The notes under the pieces were generated by a model, which made no database searches, was not told the DNA's origin, and saw nothing but the letters and a program-made list of their open reading frames with translations. The position numbers were made by a program, and so were the translations under genes. A DNA stretch of 64,000 nt from Coprinellus micaceus (taxonomy: Eukaryota; Basidiomycota; Agaricomycetes; Agaricales; Psathyrellaceae), in assembly GCA_951394405.1 (NCBI GenBank), contig OX596344.1, forward strand, positions 558,001 through 622,000. The letters are read 5' to 3'. Numbering within the stretch: the first letter of the stretch is position 1; every line of letters begins with the position of its first letter. This document shows positions 22,430-33,600 of this stretch, piece by piece.

Positions 22430-23092
22430 CCCCCTTCTTCACCTGCAGATCTTGTCAGGTTTCTCAGGTTCTTCCTCTGGCTCAAGTTGCTATTGGTTTC
22501 AGATGGTTTCCATGATTCTCTGCAATGCTTGTCCTTTTTGAGTGAGCAGTCAAAGGCTGAGCTGGCTTCCTGTCATGCGGCTTGGTGGGCAACCGCATCC
22601 CTCTCTGGACTTCGGATTCACTGTTCGGGTCCGCCTCACAACGATGGTGTTGTCAATGTCAGTGAGACAGGCACTGTGGCATGGGGTCCCTACAAACACC
22701 TGGTTCAAGGCATATACTGGAAAATTCATCAGGCGATGGGGGTAAGTCACAATATCACTTTGAAATCTTCCAAATCTCGACCACTGAAACCATCCAAATT
22801 TTAGTGTGACTTGAACACACCCATTTCAACCCAAGAGGCATTGCAACAGGTGTCAGGCCCGCATTGCCATGCATTGTGTATACACCGGAGAGCGGAAATT
22901 CTCACCAAAGCAAAGGAGTTTGGATGGTGTGTTCACGAGATGGAAGAGGTGGAACTCAGTAAACTGCAGGAGTTGTCTTTGCAAGACGTCAGATGGAAGT
23001 TCAGTCATGTAGGCCACTTACTGTGGGATGGTCCCAAGGCCTCCATAGTTCCTTCATGTAGTGTCTGCCAGCCTGTGTTGAGCGACCACTAG
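22430..23092 (+). pseudogene. 3' fragment of an NLR-like gene (last two exons)
   Basis: Exons 22430-22741 and 22805-23092 match the third and fourth exons of the intact paralogues (ADLVRFLRFFLWLK, AAWWATASLSG, then CHALCIHRRAEI, GWCVHEME, CSVCQP). The GTAAGT..TTAG intron is preserved. Both exons are open and the Cys/His positions are kept, but the NACHT part is missing: homology begins about 25 bp into the exon, directly at the solo LTR. It has no visible promoter of its own, so it is probably non-functional. Confidence 0.8.
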
Positions 23093-24523
23093 AGTAGATT
23101 TTGGATTTATCTCTTACAATCACTTGTTCGCCAAAGTACCCACGGCAGAAGGGACCAATGGTCTTCATGCATAGGTATGCTATTGAATTGAAACACTCCC
23201 TCAATGTGACCAGACTGGTAAGCCCCTGAGTGATATGAATTTACGATAAGGAACTGCACTGACCATAGGATTCAGCACTGCCAATGACAATAGTTGAGGT
23301 GGTTTCATATGTTCAGTGCTCCTGTGCTAATAACAAAATGACTGCGATGACAGACCAATATGAATCAGAGAACAGGTCAGAGGAATCCACAATTACCTAT
23401 GAACTTTGGAATGGGGCGAGCGTAACCGGCACTCTGTTAGGCGCCCATGACATCATCCTGTGGAAGAGATTCTAAGCACACTGATGGTGAATTCAGTGGG
23501 AGAAGATATCCCATTTTTCTCTTCCGTCGACCTTTGGTGGGTAAGGGGGTCGGGAGATGTCACCCTTATACTCTGCATTTGAATTGAACTTGAATTTGCA
23601 GGTACGAAAAATGGAATCAACACAGGCCTCCACTTGTCCACTTCTCACCCGAAACACCCCCAAAAATTTGCACTCATATAGAAGGCGGCATGGCTCAAAG
23701 GTTACAATGTTAATGGTGGTTTACCACTACAATATACTCAGAGCAGGATGACCACACCGTTCCCATGAGGATGCTCAACATGCACGCCAAAGTGGTCAGT
23801 AGCCGAGGGGCCATGGGTGTCGAGGGGTCTAGTTTGCCAAGTGGTGGTGGATGTGGGTATGGACAAATACGGCGAAGGAGGTAGTATACATTCTCCAGCC
23901 TTGAGGTATTGCTCTCCAAGGCACAAACGAGATCCGTAGAATTGGCTGTGCTTCCCTCAACATAGACGTTTGAAGGCTGGGACTAGAGCACAGCTTACAC
24001 CGTAATACTGATGATCCTGGCCTACAGGTCTCGTCAGTATACGCTCTGATTGCTCATACACAGACAGCAAATAGACACGAATACACGCCATTAGGCACAC
24101 CACAGTGCCCGCCCATGGTACCAACTTCGCATCCTCCTTCAATGTAGCAAGTGTCATATTCCTTACACCCTGGTCCCTCGCTTGGGGGGCTGATCAACGT
24201 CGAAATGTTCACGTGTAGGCTGCGAAGAAGGCGCCAAGTTGAAGTCCAGGGTGAACCGCATCGGACGTGACCTCCACGTCTCCAAATTGGAGTGCTGGTA
24301 TGAAAGGCCAAGCAAAGAGGAAGCCTTCACCATTCCCTGTGTTGTCTTCTTGGTGACAGCAACCTCCAGCGTCTTGAACCTGCCCCTCAAGCTCGTACCA
24401 AGGGCCTGTGGATTGGGAAACTTCGGACCAGACGTCGAAAAGTTTGGCTAAGGGAGACAAGGTGACCTATCTATCCATAGGTGGGAATAAACTGCCCGAT
24501 ATAGTAACTACGGACATCACGTG
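23093..24523. other. intergenic, no supported gene
   Basis: Only short frames occur. A minus-strand stretch (about 24163-24460) is open in two frames but has no motif or splice model I can support. It could be 3' UTR or downstream sequence of the minus-strand gene that ends at 24524. Confidence 0.4.
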
Positions 24524-27369
24524 TTACGGGCGCTTACCGCGCTTTGGTTTCGGGGCCGTTGCCTCGCATGCCTCGCATTTCCAGAATTGGTCGTTCTTAG
24601 GAGCCTTGGTACAGCTCCTGTGGAACTGTGTACCTGAGAATAAACACTGTTAGACCTTGTAACACCCTGAAGAAATGAGTACTCACATGTTGGGTTTCAC
24701 ACCCTGCCCGGGCACACTTCACAACTGGCCTGGATTCATCCTTGAGATCAACAAGGTCTCCGCACTCACATATGTTGAGGTGCCCTCGGTTCTTCTGCTT
24801 AGCCACTTGTTTTCCTCTCCCAAGGCCAGCACTGTTCTCTGTGCCCAAATTAGAAGGCTCAATCGGAGGCACTGCGGCGATTACATCGCCAGTGGTGTCA
24901 TCGATCGTTGCTTCGTGCGTTGAGTATGGCAGGTTCGTTTCTTCCTTCCTCCCACCATCTTCCACCCCGCTACCCACTTGGACCCTCCCCTCACTCGGAG
25001 TTTCACCTGGTGTTGATGAACTCGCGCTCTGGCTGGTTGGATTTGCAGAGGGTGTGGGCGCTGTGAAGTCGTCATGTAAGTACACCGTGTTTTCGATCCC
25101 CCACATTGTAACGTCATCCTCAAGCTCACACAGCTCGACATCGTTATGTCGGCCATCGTCCCCCGTGCCTCGGATTGACTCGCCACCAGAGCGAGATTCA
25201 TGTTCACTGCCAACCTCAGCACTCCTCTCGCCTTCACTCTCATCCCCACTACTCGCGCTTTCGTCCACGTGGTCGAAATCGTCGCCTCTGCAAAGGGAAA
25301 TGAGAACGGGGTCGGTCTTGATGAATTATTGGACTGAAACACAAGACTGGAACGCACCTCGGAAGATTCTCGATTGCTGTATGAGTCTCTGAGATAACGA
25401 GCGAAGGTGCCCCGGTCTTCTTTTTGCGCCGAGTAACCTTCTTATGGCGATTATTCCAGATGTGCCGCATGGCATCAATCTCATCGTCTGCAAGGTCGCA
25501 TATACCTGCGTACTGTGAGGCAACGTCGGGAGCGTGAACGGTGGCTAGGTGGTTGTGAAGGTTGTACCTCCAAACAACCTTGGGACAGAGAGGGCAGAAC
25601 AGCGGGACGCTTGAGCACGGTGCGTTCGTTTCCGAAACTGCTGCCCTGCCCCACTGGAAGTTAACGAGTCGTGGGCACCCAGCAGACCTTTCCATGTCCA
25701 CTCGGGGGTTACCCTTCGACCCCTTTCCCTTCAAAAGGAAGTATTGACATAAGGATGCTGGCCGTAAGCACATCCCACATGGGAGACCGCCACAATTGAC
25801 TGACGAGTCGAACAGGATGTGCACGCCAATGTGCTCTAGCACCCGCTGGGGTTTCTTGAGGTCTAGATCGAAGGCTGGGGTGCAGAGCATGCACCTAGAT
25901 GCTGCAAACTTGCCCTCGTCATCCATCCCAGTGTCCGCCGCGTCGAATTTCGCAAGGAAGCACGCCTTCCCTGAACGTAAGTTCGTATTAGCACTTGACC
26001 CTTCAAAAAGCGCGATGTCTTACCGAGTTGTTCACGGTAGGGGAAGTCTGTGGTCATTGCCACCCTAGGCAATGACCTCGACCCCGGAGGCGCAAGGCGC
26101 TGAGCGAGGAGGGAGCTGGTTGCCACAAGGAAGGCCGATTTGAACAGATAAAACGGTTTCGAACTCTCCCTCGAGAGCTCCGGATCCAGAGCTTCCACAA
26201 GCTTTCTGTTGGAAGTGGTCAATCGACAGCCTAGACTTGATATTGGTGCAGTGCTATATGTGACTGTATCCCACACGGTGACGAGCCTGTGTATGGGGAA
26301 TGTTTAAGGCCCCATAGTATCAACATCTGCACACTGTCTATCCATAGGGTGGTAGCTCAGTGGTAGAGCGTCCAGTCTAGTCAACGGATGGTCCCAGGTT
26401 CGATTCCTGGTCACTCCAATACTTTAACACTTTCCAGGGACCTCAAGTGTTCGTCCCGGCGTAGAAAAGGTACGCCAATCGAACAACATGTCTTGCTGGT
26501 CGTCTACTGATGTCGGTCGCAGCCCAATAACTTGAAATGATATCTTGACAGCGGGTTCGACAAGGAGCGCGTGACCAACACGGTCGATTGCCCGACCTTT
26601 GTAGCGAATTCCGTTGACCTCCCTGATGATGAGCCAAAGATGTTCTTGTACGATGACTAGAGTAGCAATTGGGTTGTGGATGAGTAGGAGACGGGAATCA
26701 TTGTCATAGAGGCTGTTTTCTTGAACCTGAGAGGTGCTGTACCGTTCGATTTCTTGCACGCGCTTGAGCCTATCCGTTGAGCTAACTGTCTTCCTGTAGC
26801 GACTGGCCATGGCGAGCGCCTTTGACTTGGGCATCGCCTTTCCATTCATAACAATGGCTCGGTCGAACTCTGGTCTTGTACAGTCCTGGAGATCCAGCAG
26901 ACCGGTGAGGTTGTCTGCAAGGTCCTGCAGCTCGTCCTCGGTGTCGACCTGAACGTCAGCGGCTCCCGCGTCTGCGCTGGGTACCTGGCTTGGTGGGTTA
27001 GTACCCAAAGCAAGAGACTCGCTACTCTCGTCAATTTCATCGTCAAGTGGAGTGTCAACGAGGAGTGACCTCAGGCTTCGGAAAGCTGGTGGCAAGCCGC
27101 TTTGTCTCCTTTTCAGCCTTGGCCTTCAGTGCAAGGCACGTTGGTGTGTTCTTGTGAGTCTTATGATAGTTGCTTGTTTTGCCTCGTCCTAGCTTCACTC
27201 GAGTATCGCATATCTCACATAGGACGGTATTAGAATCTTTATCCCAATGCAATCGTACCTGGGCAATTAGACAATGAGTACGTAAACTGGGGCGCTTATT
27301 TCATGTCTGCCGTACCTTCTCCAGCTTCTCTTCTTCTGTATCGTCTTTCTTCTTTGACTTTTGCAGCAT
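24524..27369 (-). CDS. zinc-finger/PHD-finger protein, seven exons (764 aa)
   Basis: I do not recognise a named orthologue. The model is complement of 24524-24625, 24687-25287, 25358-25970, 26024-26205, 26431-26984, 27070-27258 and 27316-27369. The exons sum to 2295 nt, every phase agrees, and the start is the ATG of MLQKSKKKDD. A BED-like finger (LCEIC ... YHKTHKNTPTC) lies near residues 31-58. The middle part has DMLFDWRT and FPYREQLGKACF segments. C2H2-like clusters follow (CMLC ... EHIGVH; CPLC ... HLATVH). A Ser/Glu-rich acidic linker leads to a PHD-type Cys4-His-Cys3 finger at about 702-755 (CEC, CARAGC, HRSC, WKCEAC). PHD fingers read histone tails and BED/C2H2 fingers bind DNA, so a chromatin-associated nuclear role is inferred. 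Two separate genes split at the long 225-nt intron remain possible. Confidence 0.75.
26346..26418 (+). tRNA. tRNA-like sequence with intact A and B boxes, anticodon arm broken
   Basis: At 73 nt it has a D arm (GCTC/GAGC), a perfect T arm (CCAGG-TTCGATT-CCTGG), and A-box TAGCTCAGTGG and B-box GGTTCGATTCC for RNA polymerase III. The acceptor stem pairs at six of seven positions. The anticodon arm (26371-26388) pairs at only three positions, so I cannot assign an anticodon. It is probably a tRNA pseudogene or a tRNA-derived remnant. It lies wholly inside the 225-nt intron of the minus-strand PHD gene, in antisense. Confidence 0.55.
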
Positions 27370-27629
27370 GGCCTTCTGACAGGTGCCAGACGTTGCTGGG
27401 GGTAGGGGGGTACAAGTGAATACGTAGGTGCAGGAGAACCTCATGTCATGAAGTGCAGCACGTCGTCCTTCGCTTCTATGAAAAGGTGAGCTCCTAGCTG
27501 GCGATGAAGGACACAGACCGTACCGAGCCTGGCTGTCGTTAGACGTCTGGAAGCCCATCTGAGACCACAAGGGTCTGCCCAGCCGTGAGCAGATGCTTCA
27601 ACGTACGCTTCCGAGTCCCAAGACCTCCA

Positions 27630-29709
27630 CACGGTCTGAGCTCGCCAACTCGATTTCCCACTCCTTGGGCTTCGCGAACCATCGGGGTAGAGTGTGTAGG
27701 ATGCACAGTTGTCTTGAACGAGGAGAGGTCCACCAGAGTTGCGTCGTATTGCTTCGTTGGTAGGTCTTCTCAAGGCGCCGGGATGTATGTCTTCCTATTC
27801 GTATTGATGTACGGTTGTATGCATCATGGGGTGCCGTAGAGGGAGGCAGAAGGGAACACATCGCCTCAAGGTTGTCAATTTGATTGTCCCCCAGGACCCA
27901 GTGCGAAGAATGGGTACATCCTGAGGCCTGAGGCCAGAGGATTTGTCCGGATTGGTGGTGGGATGAGAAGGTTTAGGCCCAGGATTCAGGTTCAAGCAAT
28001 GGAGGTCGACGCCGTCGTGTATTGAGGAGAGTTACTGAGCAGGGAAGTCGAGTAAGAGAAAAGGAAGATCAGCCTAGCATGCATTGGAGTGCCAGACGGA
28101 TGGAAAGAGAAGCAGGAAGATGATGGTGGTGGGAGTCGAAGCCAGCCATTAGCGCCTCCTTGCTTTCTCCCCTCATGATCGCTGTTCTGCTCGACCACGG
28201 CTACGACCTCACACATCTTTGTTCGCCAGCCAACGTCTAGCTGTGCAAGCACGACACCCAGGCCCCATTCTTCGGGTGTATCGCGGACTAGTCGTTGCGC
28301 TGTCCGCTATCCCATCATTTGTGGTTTGAAGGACGACGTAGGACCCCCCGATACTCGCTCAGAGGTCCGATCTTTATGCGACGAATTTGTGTGGCAACAC
28401 TGAGCACTTTGGCGGCTTAGGTTCGTGAGCAGAAAAGCTGCGGAAGCAAGACGCAAGGCGGTCTGCGGAGGAATCAGCCCAAAACGTCCTCTCCTCGTTC
28501 CAAAAAATCGAAATCACAAATTTTTTGGCGAGCGAGAGGGCCGTTTTCGTCGCATGCCCTCACTCAGGAGAAACCTCGGAGTATCATGCCTCTAACCGAG
28601 TAAAGGGGGGTCCTGACGACGTAGGTGCATGAAACGACAAGCGACAACCTTCTCAGTTCTCAGCTCAACAACTCCAATTCCCAGCAGGCTTTGCAGCGCA
28701 ACTATCTGCGATCAAACAGTACCCTGGGCGTAAGTGCAGTGCAGGCACTACATCGGAGACAGGTATGTTCGATTCTGACTGTGAAGGTGGTATGCGTGGT
28801 GCTCACCCTTGAGCTGACTGGACCTTCTCCGTTCCTCGCAACTACACATTCCTCGACGCGGCCTGCCCATAATGGCACCCGATGACCTTTCTCGGTAGCT
28901 CAACTCCGCGACCTAACATCTCCAATCACCTGCTAGGCTTCCAATGCAGCCTTGGCCACCCCACTATTCCCAGTCAACGAATCACAAATCTGGACCCCAG
29001 CACCATGTCAACGAATGTCATGGACGATAGGACAGTGAAGAGGGGCTCCCGGTAACGCTCAGTTGGAGAGGAAGGTGTGTTTCATCTTTCCCGAGGATGT
29101 GATGTGCGAGGATGTCAGACTCTCCTCATTCCCTTTGCCTCCCAGACGTTCCTCAACGCAATCTAATCTTGCAAGTCGTATCGAATCCATCGACGTCTGG
29201 CAGGCTTCAAGACTACGGTTCTCCCCACCTCCAAGACAGTGATCTCAGTGTCAACCCAATCTCTCAAACCTCCAGCACTGCTTGCAATGCAATTACATCC
29301 AACCCGCCATCCGAGGTTACAGCAGTTCGTACCCCGGCGCATTCTCGTCGAATACTCTGGGGAAGCTGAACACTTTGGCCATTAAGTTGAAGAGAGGTAT
29401 GTTCCGTCCTCCAGTGGGGATTGAGTTGACTGTACCTTCGTGGTCTTCGCTGCCCCAACGTCCCTCAATGATATCCACACACCCTTATAGGACCTTTCAA
29501 CCTCGAATACACCCTACTCGAAGGCCGAACCATGGTTGGAACCGTGGTCCGTGGTCCTCCCTACGACCCCCGCACCAAATACGTGAACACCTGCATGGAT
29601 CCTCCTGTCCCCATCCGCATCGGCGGGTTTCTGGGCCTCCTTCCCCCTCCTCCAGTCCAGGAGACCTGACCCTTCGCCGCCCTACTTCGTTTCTTCGCTA
29701 CCCTCCTTT
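27630..29709 (+). pseudogene. duplicated module A, left part (interrupted by copia)
   Basis: This stretch is colinear with 52200-54040: tctgagctcgcc, cttgaacgaggagagg, the gatgatggtggtgggagtcg block with a worn ATCAAACC motif near 28143-28170, TVKVVCV near 28775, and TPAHSRRILWGS near 29330. The copies share splice-like GTATGTTC/GTACGTTC sites. No continuous frame is supported. The match stops at 29709, where the copia LTR begins, and resumes at 41877. Confidence 0.45.
29705..29709. repeat. target-site duplication CCTTT, left copy
   Basis: CCTTT precedes the first LTR and recurs at 41877-41881 after the last LTR. The whole 12.2-kb composite therefore sits between one pair of duplicated target bases. 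Confidence 0.85.
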
Positions 29710-30092
29710 TGTTGGAAGACAATGCTCATGTCAACTCTATCTCTACAAAGAATACCTCTATTTCGAACGTTTTACTTATCTTCTATTGTTCTACAGAGAA
29801 CAACAACCACCTTGTATTATTCCCATTATACTCGCACTTATTGTTCTCTTATCTCCACCTTATCTCCATTCACTGCTATTGTTCTCTACTTATGGAACGT
29901 CTATTGTTCTTTCTTATTGTTCCGCATATAGGTTATCTATTGTTCTCCACAGTATATAGTCCACACTGTAAGTGGGTGAGTCCCCATCGAACTCTCCCCA
30001 CTTACAGGTGCGTATCTTGTATACCCTACTTACTTTCAATCTAACATCGAACTCTCCCCACTTACAGTGGGTCATACTTGCATTGTTCTACA
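29710..30092 (+). repeat. copia LTR 1 (383 bp)
   Basis: It starts TGTTGGAAG and ends TTCTACA. It contains several TATTGTTC/T units and a TATATAG box (about 29953). Inverted halves cactgtaagtggg/ccccacttacagtg lie near its 3' end. Confidence 0.9.
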
Positions 30093-30110
30093 AGTTATGA
30101 GCCCCGGGCT
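30093..30110 (+). other. primer-binding site for a half tRNA-iMet
   Basis: Directly after the LTR, GTTATGAGCCC (30094-30104) is the complement of GGGCTCATAAC, the anticodon stem-loop of initiator methionine tRNA. Priming by an internal tRNA fragment is known from Drosophila copia and yeast Ty5. The matching site of the second copy is at 35916-35926. Confidence 0.75.
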
Positions 30111-30680
30111 CCTCTGATCACGCCATCCGTTATCAGACACCGCGGTAACCGCTCCACTGCCCCTCGATCGCCCATAGCCAACGGCCTCTTCTCGTGTGAT
30201 ATCTCCACCTGAAGCCTATCTCCCTTCACATTTTCACTATCTTCACTTTCGCTATTTACGTTTCGCTACTTACATTCCACTACCCCTCCTGATACTCGGG
30301 AGTACGTATCAACTTCCATTACCACCTTCTACCCCGCGGCAAGCGTTCCCACTACGGGAAAGAAGCTATCAGGAAGTCCACAGACACTTACCGTCTGCGG
30401 AATTAGAGTAGCGATCCTTCTTTGAGAGGCCTGATTCGGTTGGACTGGGGAAACGACGCAACAGTAGCGCTCCCTCCATCCAAACGCTTTCAGTAACCGG
30501 TACTCAAAGTGACAGCGGGGTTCCCTCTGCGGATCTTAGTGTAAAACTTCAACTCTCTTTTAGGATATCTACGTATTGGTCCGTTTTACCTACAAAATCA
30601 CGGGCACTTTACCTATCACCTATCTCTTATCGTTTCGTACCTATCATTTTATCCTCTCCCATTCTTCATCACCTACCATC

Positions 30681-33600
30681 ATGGACTCTACCACTACGGC
30701 CTCACCCATCATGCTCACGGCTTACACTGTGCAGCAGTGGAAGTTCACTGTCGAGAACAAGGCCTTCGACCTCAACGCCTACGGCATCCTCACTGGGGAA
30801 GAGAAAAAACCTGGGAGCAATGCCGACGACAAGGTCAAGTCCGACTATGCCAGTCGCCGCTCCAAGCTCATCGGCTACGTCCGGTCTACTCTCGACCACT
30901 CCCAACTCGAGACCGTCCTCTCTGGCATCCAAGTCACCGACATCGCTGCCATCTGGGAGAAGCTCTTGGAAACCTACCAGCCCAAGACTTCTGGCTCTTG
31001 CATCAGTGTCCTTCAGGAGATGATGGCACTTCGAATGAGGTCCTCGGGTTTCGAGAAGGAGACCTACTCCGACTTCGGATCGCGTTGCATGGCGCACGCC
31101 TCACGTCTCACTGCGCTCCTCCCGCAAGGAGCAGAATACCTTCCAGAGACAACACAGACTGTCACCATCTCCTCCCAAACGACATCAGACGGAGCAACAA
31201 CGACGATTCAATCCACCAGTCGGGGAGCACATGAACTCCTTACGCCCTCTGCTTTCGAGGAAGGATACACGGCTGCTCATCTCGCGCGCGATCTTGCAAT
31301 CAGCATGATCCCCATTGGTCTTGGCAAGGATGACACCATCCTCCGCAATACGCTCAACCACATCTCCACTGGGGACGACAATCCCCTTGAAGTCCTTGAT
31401 CACCTTCGCAAGGCCGACTCCCTCGCTCGCAACACTCAGCTTGCTGAGGGGACGTCCGCCGCTCTTCAGGTAGCCACAGCTGCCCCAAAGAAGAAGGCGA
31501 AGTACAGGTGCAAGGTCCATGGTTGGCAGAACACGCATGAGGACAAGGACTGCCGCGTCCAGAACTCCCAGAAGGCCAAGATTGCAGAGACACCTACCAC
31601 AGCAGCGACTGCTGAGGAGAGTGTCATGATGGCCAGTGTTGCCCACATCGCAAGTCCCCTTATCCGTCGAGCTCGTAACAACCCCACTAATACTTCCTGG
31701 AACCCAGACTCAGGTGCAACCTCACATATGACACCCAATCGCAAGTGGATCCGTAACATGGTTGCGGTGAAAATTGCTGTGTCTCTCGCTAACAACGAGA
31801 TTGTCTGGGCTACAGGAAAGGGGGAAGTACGTTTCACGCCTCGTATATACGGAAAGGTTGGCCAAACTGTGATATTCAACGATGTACTATATGTTCCCGC
31901 ACTTCGCAATAACCTATTCTCAATCCTCTCCGTTGTTAAGAAGAGCAAAATGCGCGTCATAATTGAAGGAGACTCGCTTGACTTCTTCAAGAATGGCGAG
32001 CTACTCCTAACAGCTACCATCGACGGAACTGTTGGCTCTCTCAATGGGACAACGCTCGAAAACACGGAAACGGAGGCAGCCTACATCTCCAAGATCGAGA
32101 AGGAACTATTACATCAGAGGTTAGGGCACATTGGGAAGGACCGTCTGGAGACGCTTATGCGCCAAGACTTGGCCACTGGCATCCTGGTGAAGGAGGGCAC
32201 GGAACTCAACGACACCTGCGAACACTGCATTGCAGGGAAGCAACATCGGGATCCATTCCCAAAGCTATCAGCGAATCGCTCAACAGAGCTCCTTGGACGG
32301 ATTCACTCAGACCTCCATGGACCCCTCGCTGTACAAACACCAATCGGCTATCAATACTGGATCACATTCATTGATGACCACTCGCGGTTCAAGGAGGTCG
32401 CCCTCCTGAAACATAAGAGTGACGCATTCCAAGCCTTCAAAGACTTTGTTGCCAAGAGTGAGCGAAAGCTCGGCACAAAGGTCAAGGAACTTCGTGATGA
32501 TAAAGGAGGGGAATACATGGGGAACGACTTCATTCAATGGTGCAAGGGACTTGGTATCGCACGGCAACACACAGTTAAAGCCACACCTCAACAGAACGGT
32601 GTCAGCGAACGACTCAATCGCACACTAACTGAAGGGGTCATTGCCATGCTCAACCAAGCACGCCTTCCCATGATGTTCTGGGGTGCAGCTGTACTCTATT
32701 ACACAGACATCCTGAATGCGACCCCATCCTCTACATTATCGAATACTACCTCCTATGAAGTCTGGCATAAAGCAAAGCCTGATCTGTCCATGCACCGAGT
32801 ATTTGGCTGCCGCGTATATGTCCATGTATTGCGCAAGGACCGCAAGAACCTCCAGTCACACACAGAGCCTTGTGTCTTTATCGGCTTTGAACCAGGCTAC
32901 AAAGGCTGGAAATGCTACAATCCAGTAACGAAGAAGATCACCATATCCCGGGATGTTATCTTCGCTGAAAGCACCTTCCCTGGTCTCTCGACCGTAGGGA
33001 ACGAACAGGCATACACGCCTATAGGCATTAGGGACATCTGGCCAGACGCTGATCTCGAACCAGAGAATCCACCTCTTGCACCACTTCATGCTCCCATCGC
33101 GCCACCACCGCCTCCCCATGACCATCCAGACGATGGATCAGACGAGAGCGACAATGATGACGATGGAGACCAAGCAGCACCTCGGACTCCCGAGCGACAT
33201 CCTAAGACTGAGCCTAAGACGCCAGCCACACAGCAACCGTCTGTCCATCCATCAATTCCACCTACTCCTACGAAAAGGGATCCCTCATCTACTCCCTCAA
33301 CGAAACAGCTGCTACCAATACCTGCCTTGTTCCCAGGGCTCCCTGCACCAGCTGAGGATGGACCCATGTTCCCAAAACTACCTCCTCCAGCACCAGTCGC
33401 ACCTCCAGCACCTGCCCAGAAACGCACCCGGCCACCTCCCCCTCCCCCTCGCGAATCAATCCCTCGCAAGGCGAAAGTTCCGAAAGCTCCACTGCTAGTA
33501 GCACAAAGCTCCCGGCCTGTACGGAAAACAGCAACGACCGTCAAGGACTACCAACTCGCAAGTGGAAAAGGGAGACGTGGTACAATTCCAGTGGCCAGGC

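Noticed and set aside
22430..23092. A functional short protein made of the NLR C-terminal exons
   Set aside because: Both exons are open, but there is no start codon or promoter that I can support and the 5' end coincides with an LTR breakpoint.
24597..25926. Two or three separate minus-strand zinc-finger genes
   Set aside because: The pieces join through canonical introns with agreeing phases into one 764-residue frame; splitting would break the PHD finger between 24625 and 24687.
26371..26388. A suppressor tRNA with CTA anticodon
   Set aside because: CTA follows a T and precedes a G as an anticodon should, but the flanking bases cannot form the five-pair anticodon stem, so no anticodon can be assigned.
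29282..29959. A 225-residue protein spanning the module/LTR junction
   Set aside because: It runs across the insertion boundary at 29710 and its C-terminal part is LTR sequence read by chance; the same LTR-derived peptide appears at 22180, 35470 and 41292.
30576..30680. N-terminal extension of the copia polyprotein by 35 residues
   Set aside because: The extension begins with TTG; the first ATG in the frame is at 30681 and fits a normal Gag start. The same holds for 36398-36502.
31185..32065. Long minus-strand frames inside the copia elements (also 37007-37887 and others)
   Set aside because: They mirror the codons of the intact polyprotein, repeat identically in both copies and have no domain of their own.
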